Assembly: GCA_905215815.1 (NCBI GenBank)
Contig: CAJMRN010000022.1
Location: forward strand, 1-23,280
Direction of reading: 5' to 3'
Origin: an uncultured bacterium
GTDB lineage: Bacteria; Actinomycetota; Coriobacteriia; Coriobacteriales; Coriobacteriaceae
Length of the DNA: 23,280 nucleotides
Part shown: one piece after another, positions 22,168 to 23,280 of the stretch
How positions within the stretch are numbered: position 1 is the first letter of the stretch
Layout: every line of letters begins with the position of its first letter
Notes under the pieces: model-generated
Seen by the model: only the letters and a program-made list of their open reading frames with translations
The model's database searches: none
Told to the model about the DNA's origin: nothing
Made by a program: the position numbers and the translations under genes

Positions 22168-23280
22168 CTACATCAGGCGCAGGCTGACGTCCTTGAGCTG
22201 GGCGCCGGATACGGCACTCGGAGCGCCCGACATAAGGTCGGAGCCACTGGCCGTCTTGGGGAACGCCATGACGTCGCGGATGGAGTCGGAACCGGTGAGC
22301 AGCATGCACACGCGGTCCAGGCCCAGAGCGAAACCGCCCATCGGGGGTGCACCAAACTTGAGGGCCTCCATGAGGAAGCCAAACTGAGACTCGGCGCGCT
22401 CCTCGGTAAAGCCCAGAAGCTTAAGCATGGACATCTGCATCTCGGCGTTGTGGATACGCATGCCGCCGCCGCCGGCCTCAAAGCCGTCCATGACAAAGTC
22501 GTAGGTGCACGAACCGGCTGCCAACGGGTCGGCCTCGATCTTGGCGATGTCGGTCTCGGTCGGCAGGGTAAAGGGCTGGTGCTCGGCAGCATAGGCCTTG
22601 CGGTCCTCGTCCCAATGGAACAGCGGGAAGTTGACGACCCACAGGAAGTCGTGACCCTCGCGCTTGATCTCGAGCGCATTGGCCATGTGCGAACGCATGC
22701 CGCCCAGGATCTCGTCGGAGAGCAGGCGCGGGCCGGCGGCGAACATCACAAGGTCGCCGGGCTCGACGTCCATGCGCTCGCGCAGAGCCGCCATCTCCTC
22801 GTCCGAGAAGAACTTGACGATGGGGCTGTTGATGGAGCCGTCCTCGCGGAAGGCGATCCAGGCCAGGCCCTTGGCGCCAAACGTGGAGGCCACGCCGGCG
22901 AGCTTATCGATCTTGGCACGTGCCCAGGCACCGGCGCCCTTGGCGTTAATGGCCTTGACGACAGAACCCTCCTCGTTTGCGGCAGTCGCAAAGACCTTGA
23001 ACTTGGAGTTGGCAAAGATGTCGGTCAGGTCGACCAGATGCATGCCATAGCGGGTATCGGGCTTGTCGGAGCCATAGGTGTCCATGGCCTCCCAGTAGTC
23101 CATGCGACGCAGCGGCGTGGGCATCTCGACGCCCATGCGGCCGAAGGCATCGGCCAGGACCTCTTCGAGCGCGCTCATAACGTCGTTCTGGTCCACGAAG
23201 GACATCTCGATATCGACCTGAGTGAACTCGGGCTGACGGTCGGCACGCAGGTCCTCGTCGCGGAAGCACTTGGCAACCTG
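22168..23280 (-). CDS. aspS: Aspartyl-tRNA synthetase AspS, C-terminal 370 residues; 5' part outside window
   Basis: This cytoplasmic class II enzyme charges tRNA-Asp (and tRNA-Asn as well in non-discriminating types) with aspartate. The window covers the last 370 residues up to TAG; bacterial AspS is about 590, so roughly 220 residues, including the N-terminal anticodon-binding OB domain and class II motif 1, lie past the right edge. Motif 2 opens the visible part (CFRDEDLRADRQPEFTQ). The bacterial GAD insertion domain follows, then VNFPLFHWDEDRKAYAAEHQPFT and the adenylate-site block FVMDGFEAGGGGMRIHN. Motif 3 is GGFALGLDRVCML near the end. An internal Met at 23205 is not a start. No sign of damage. 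A terminator follows. Confidence 0.97.
   Translation of the reverse strand, partial: QVAKCFRDEDLRADRQPEFTQVDIEMSFVDQNDVMSALEEVLADAFGRMGVEMPTPLRRMDYWEAMDTYGSDKPDTRYGMHLVDLTDIFANSKFKVFATAANEEGSVVKAINAKGAGAWARAKIDKLAGVASTFGAKGLAWIAFREDGSINSPIVKFFSDEEMAALRERMDVEPGDLVMFAAGPRLLSDEILGGMRSHMANALEIKREGHDFLWVVNFPLFHWDEDRKAYAAEHQPFTLPTETDIAKIEADPLAAGSCTYDFVMDGFEAGGGGMRIHNAEMQMSMLKLLGFTEERAESQFGFLMEALKFGAPPMGGFALGLDRVCMLLTGSDSIRDVMAFPKTASGSDLMSGAPSAVSGAQLKDVSLRLM

Noticed and set aside
1..23280. CRISPR arrays, tRNA or rRNA genes, phage genes or defence systems
   Set aside because: No direct-repeat arrays with regular spacers, no cloverleaf-like tRNA sequence, and no integrase, nuclease or phage protein was recognised on either strand.

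Overview
The window looks like chromosomal DNA from a GC-rich gut anaerobe of the Coriobacteriia, most likely Collinsella. This is an inference from base composition, codon use, strong AGGAGG-type ribosome binding sites, the gene set (DtxR-type iron box, Ebg-type beta-galactosidase, Uxa hexuronate pathway, flavin/Fe-S oxidoreductases) and the style of intergenic repeats. No database search was possible. Nearly all genes read on the minus strand; only the LacI-type regulator next to the beta-galactosidase genes is on the plus strand.

Layout. Positions 1-3341 hold two flavin/iron-sulfur oxidoreductases: an almost complete old-yellow-enzyme/2,4-dienoyl-CoA-reductase-like protein and a short GltD-like FAD/NAD(P) oxidoreductase. 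A very long terminator hairpin separates them. Positions 3549-9688 are a hexuronate catabolic operon in the transcribed order uxaC, GPH-type sugar transporter, uxaB, uxaA. Its promoter carries two perfect GTGAACGTTCAC operators, and a LacI-family regulator gene (9974-11053) lies just upstream. Positions 11198-14528 form a ferrous iron uptake locus (two FeoA proteins, FeoB, and a small Cys-rich FeoB-associated membrane protein) with a near-consensus DtxR/IdeR box in front of feoB and a second palindromic region in front of the first feoA. A stand-alone HPr-like protein (14717-14965) follows; it keeps His15 but has Asp in place of Ser46. Next come a 228-bp non-coding element with 36-bp terminal inverted repeats and an APC-family amino acid permease whose 5' end appears frameshifted. 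Positions 17003-20470 encode EbgC and EbgA beta-galactosidase subunits, preceded by three copies of a CAACCGGTTG operator and a divergent LacI-family regulator (20847-21863). A 200-bp array of palindromes separates this from the 3' part of aspS, which runs off the right edge.

How the genes work together. UxaC, UxaB and UxaA convert galacturonate via tagaturonate and altronate to 2-keto-3-deoxygluconate, and the transporter probably imports the hexuronate. The KDG kinase and aldolase needed to finish the route are not in the window. EbgAC releases galactose from beta-galactosides. Both sugar operons have the same promoter plan: a -35 element lying inside an upstream operator, an 18-nt spacer, a TAAGAT -10, and a second operator at the probable transcription start. 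This suggests repression by the adjacent LacI-type proteins.

The less ordinary features are the inverted-repeat element at 15059-15286, the palindrome array at 21863-22068, the native Asp46 HPr, the permease frameshift, and the split control signals in the feo locus.
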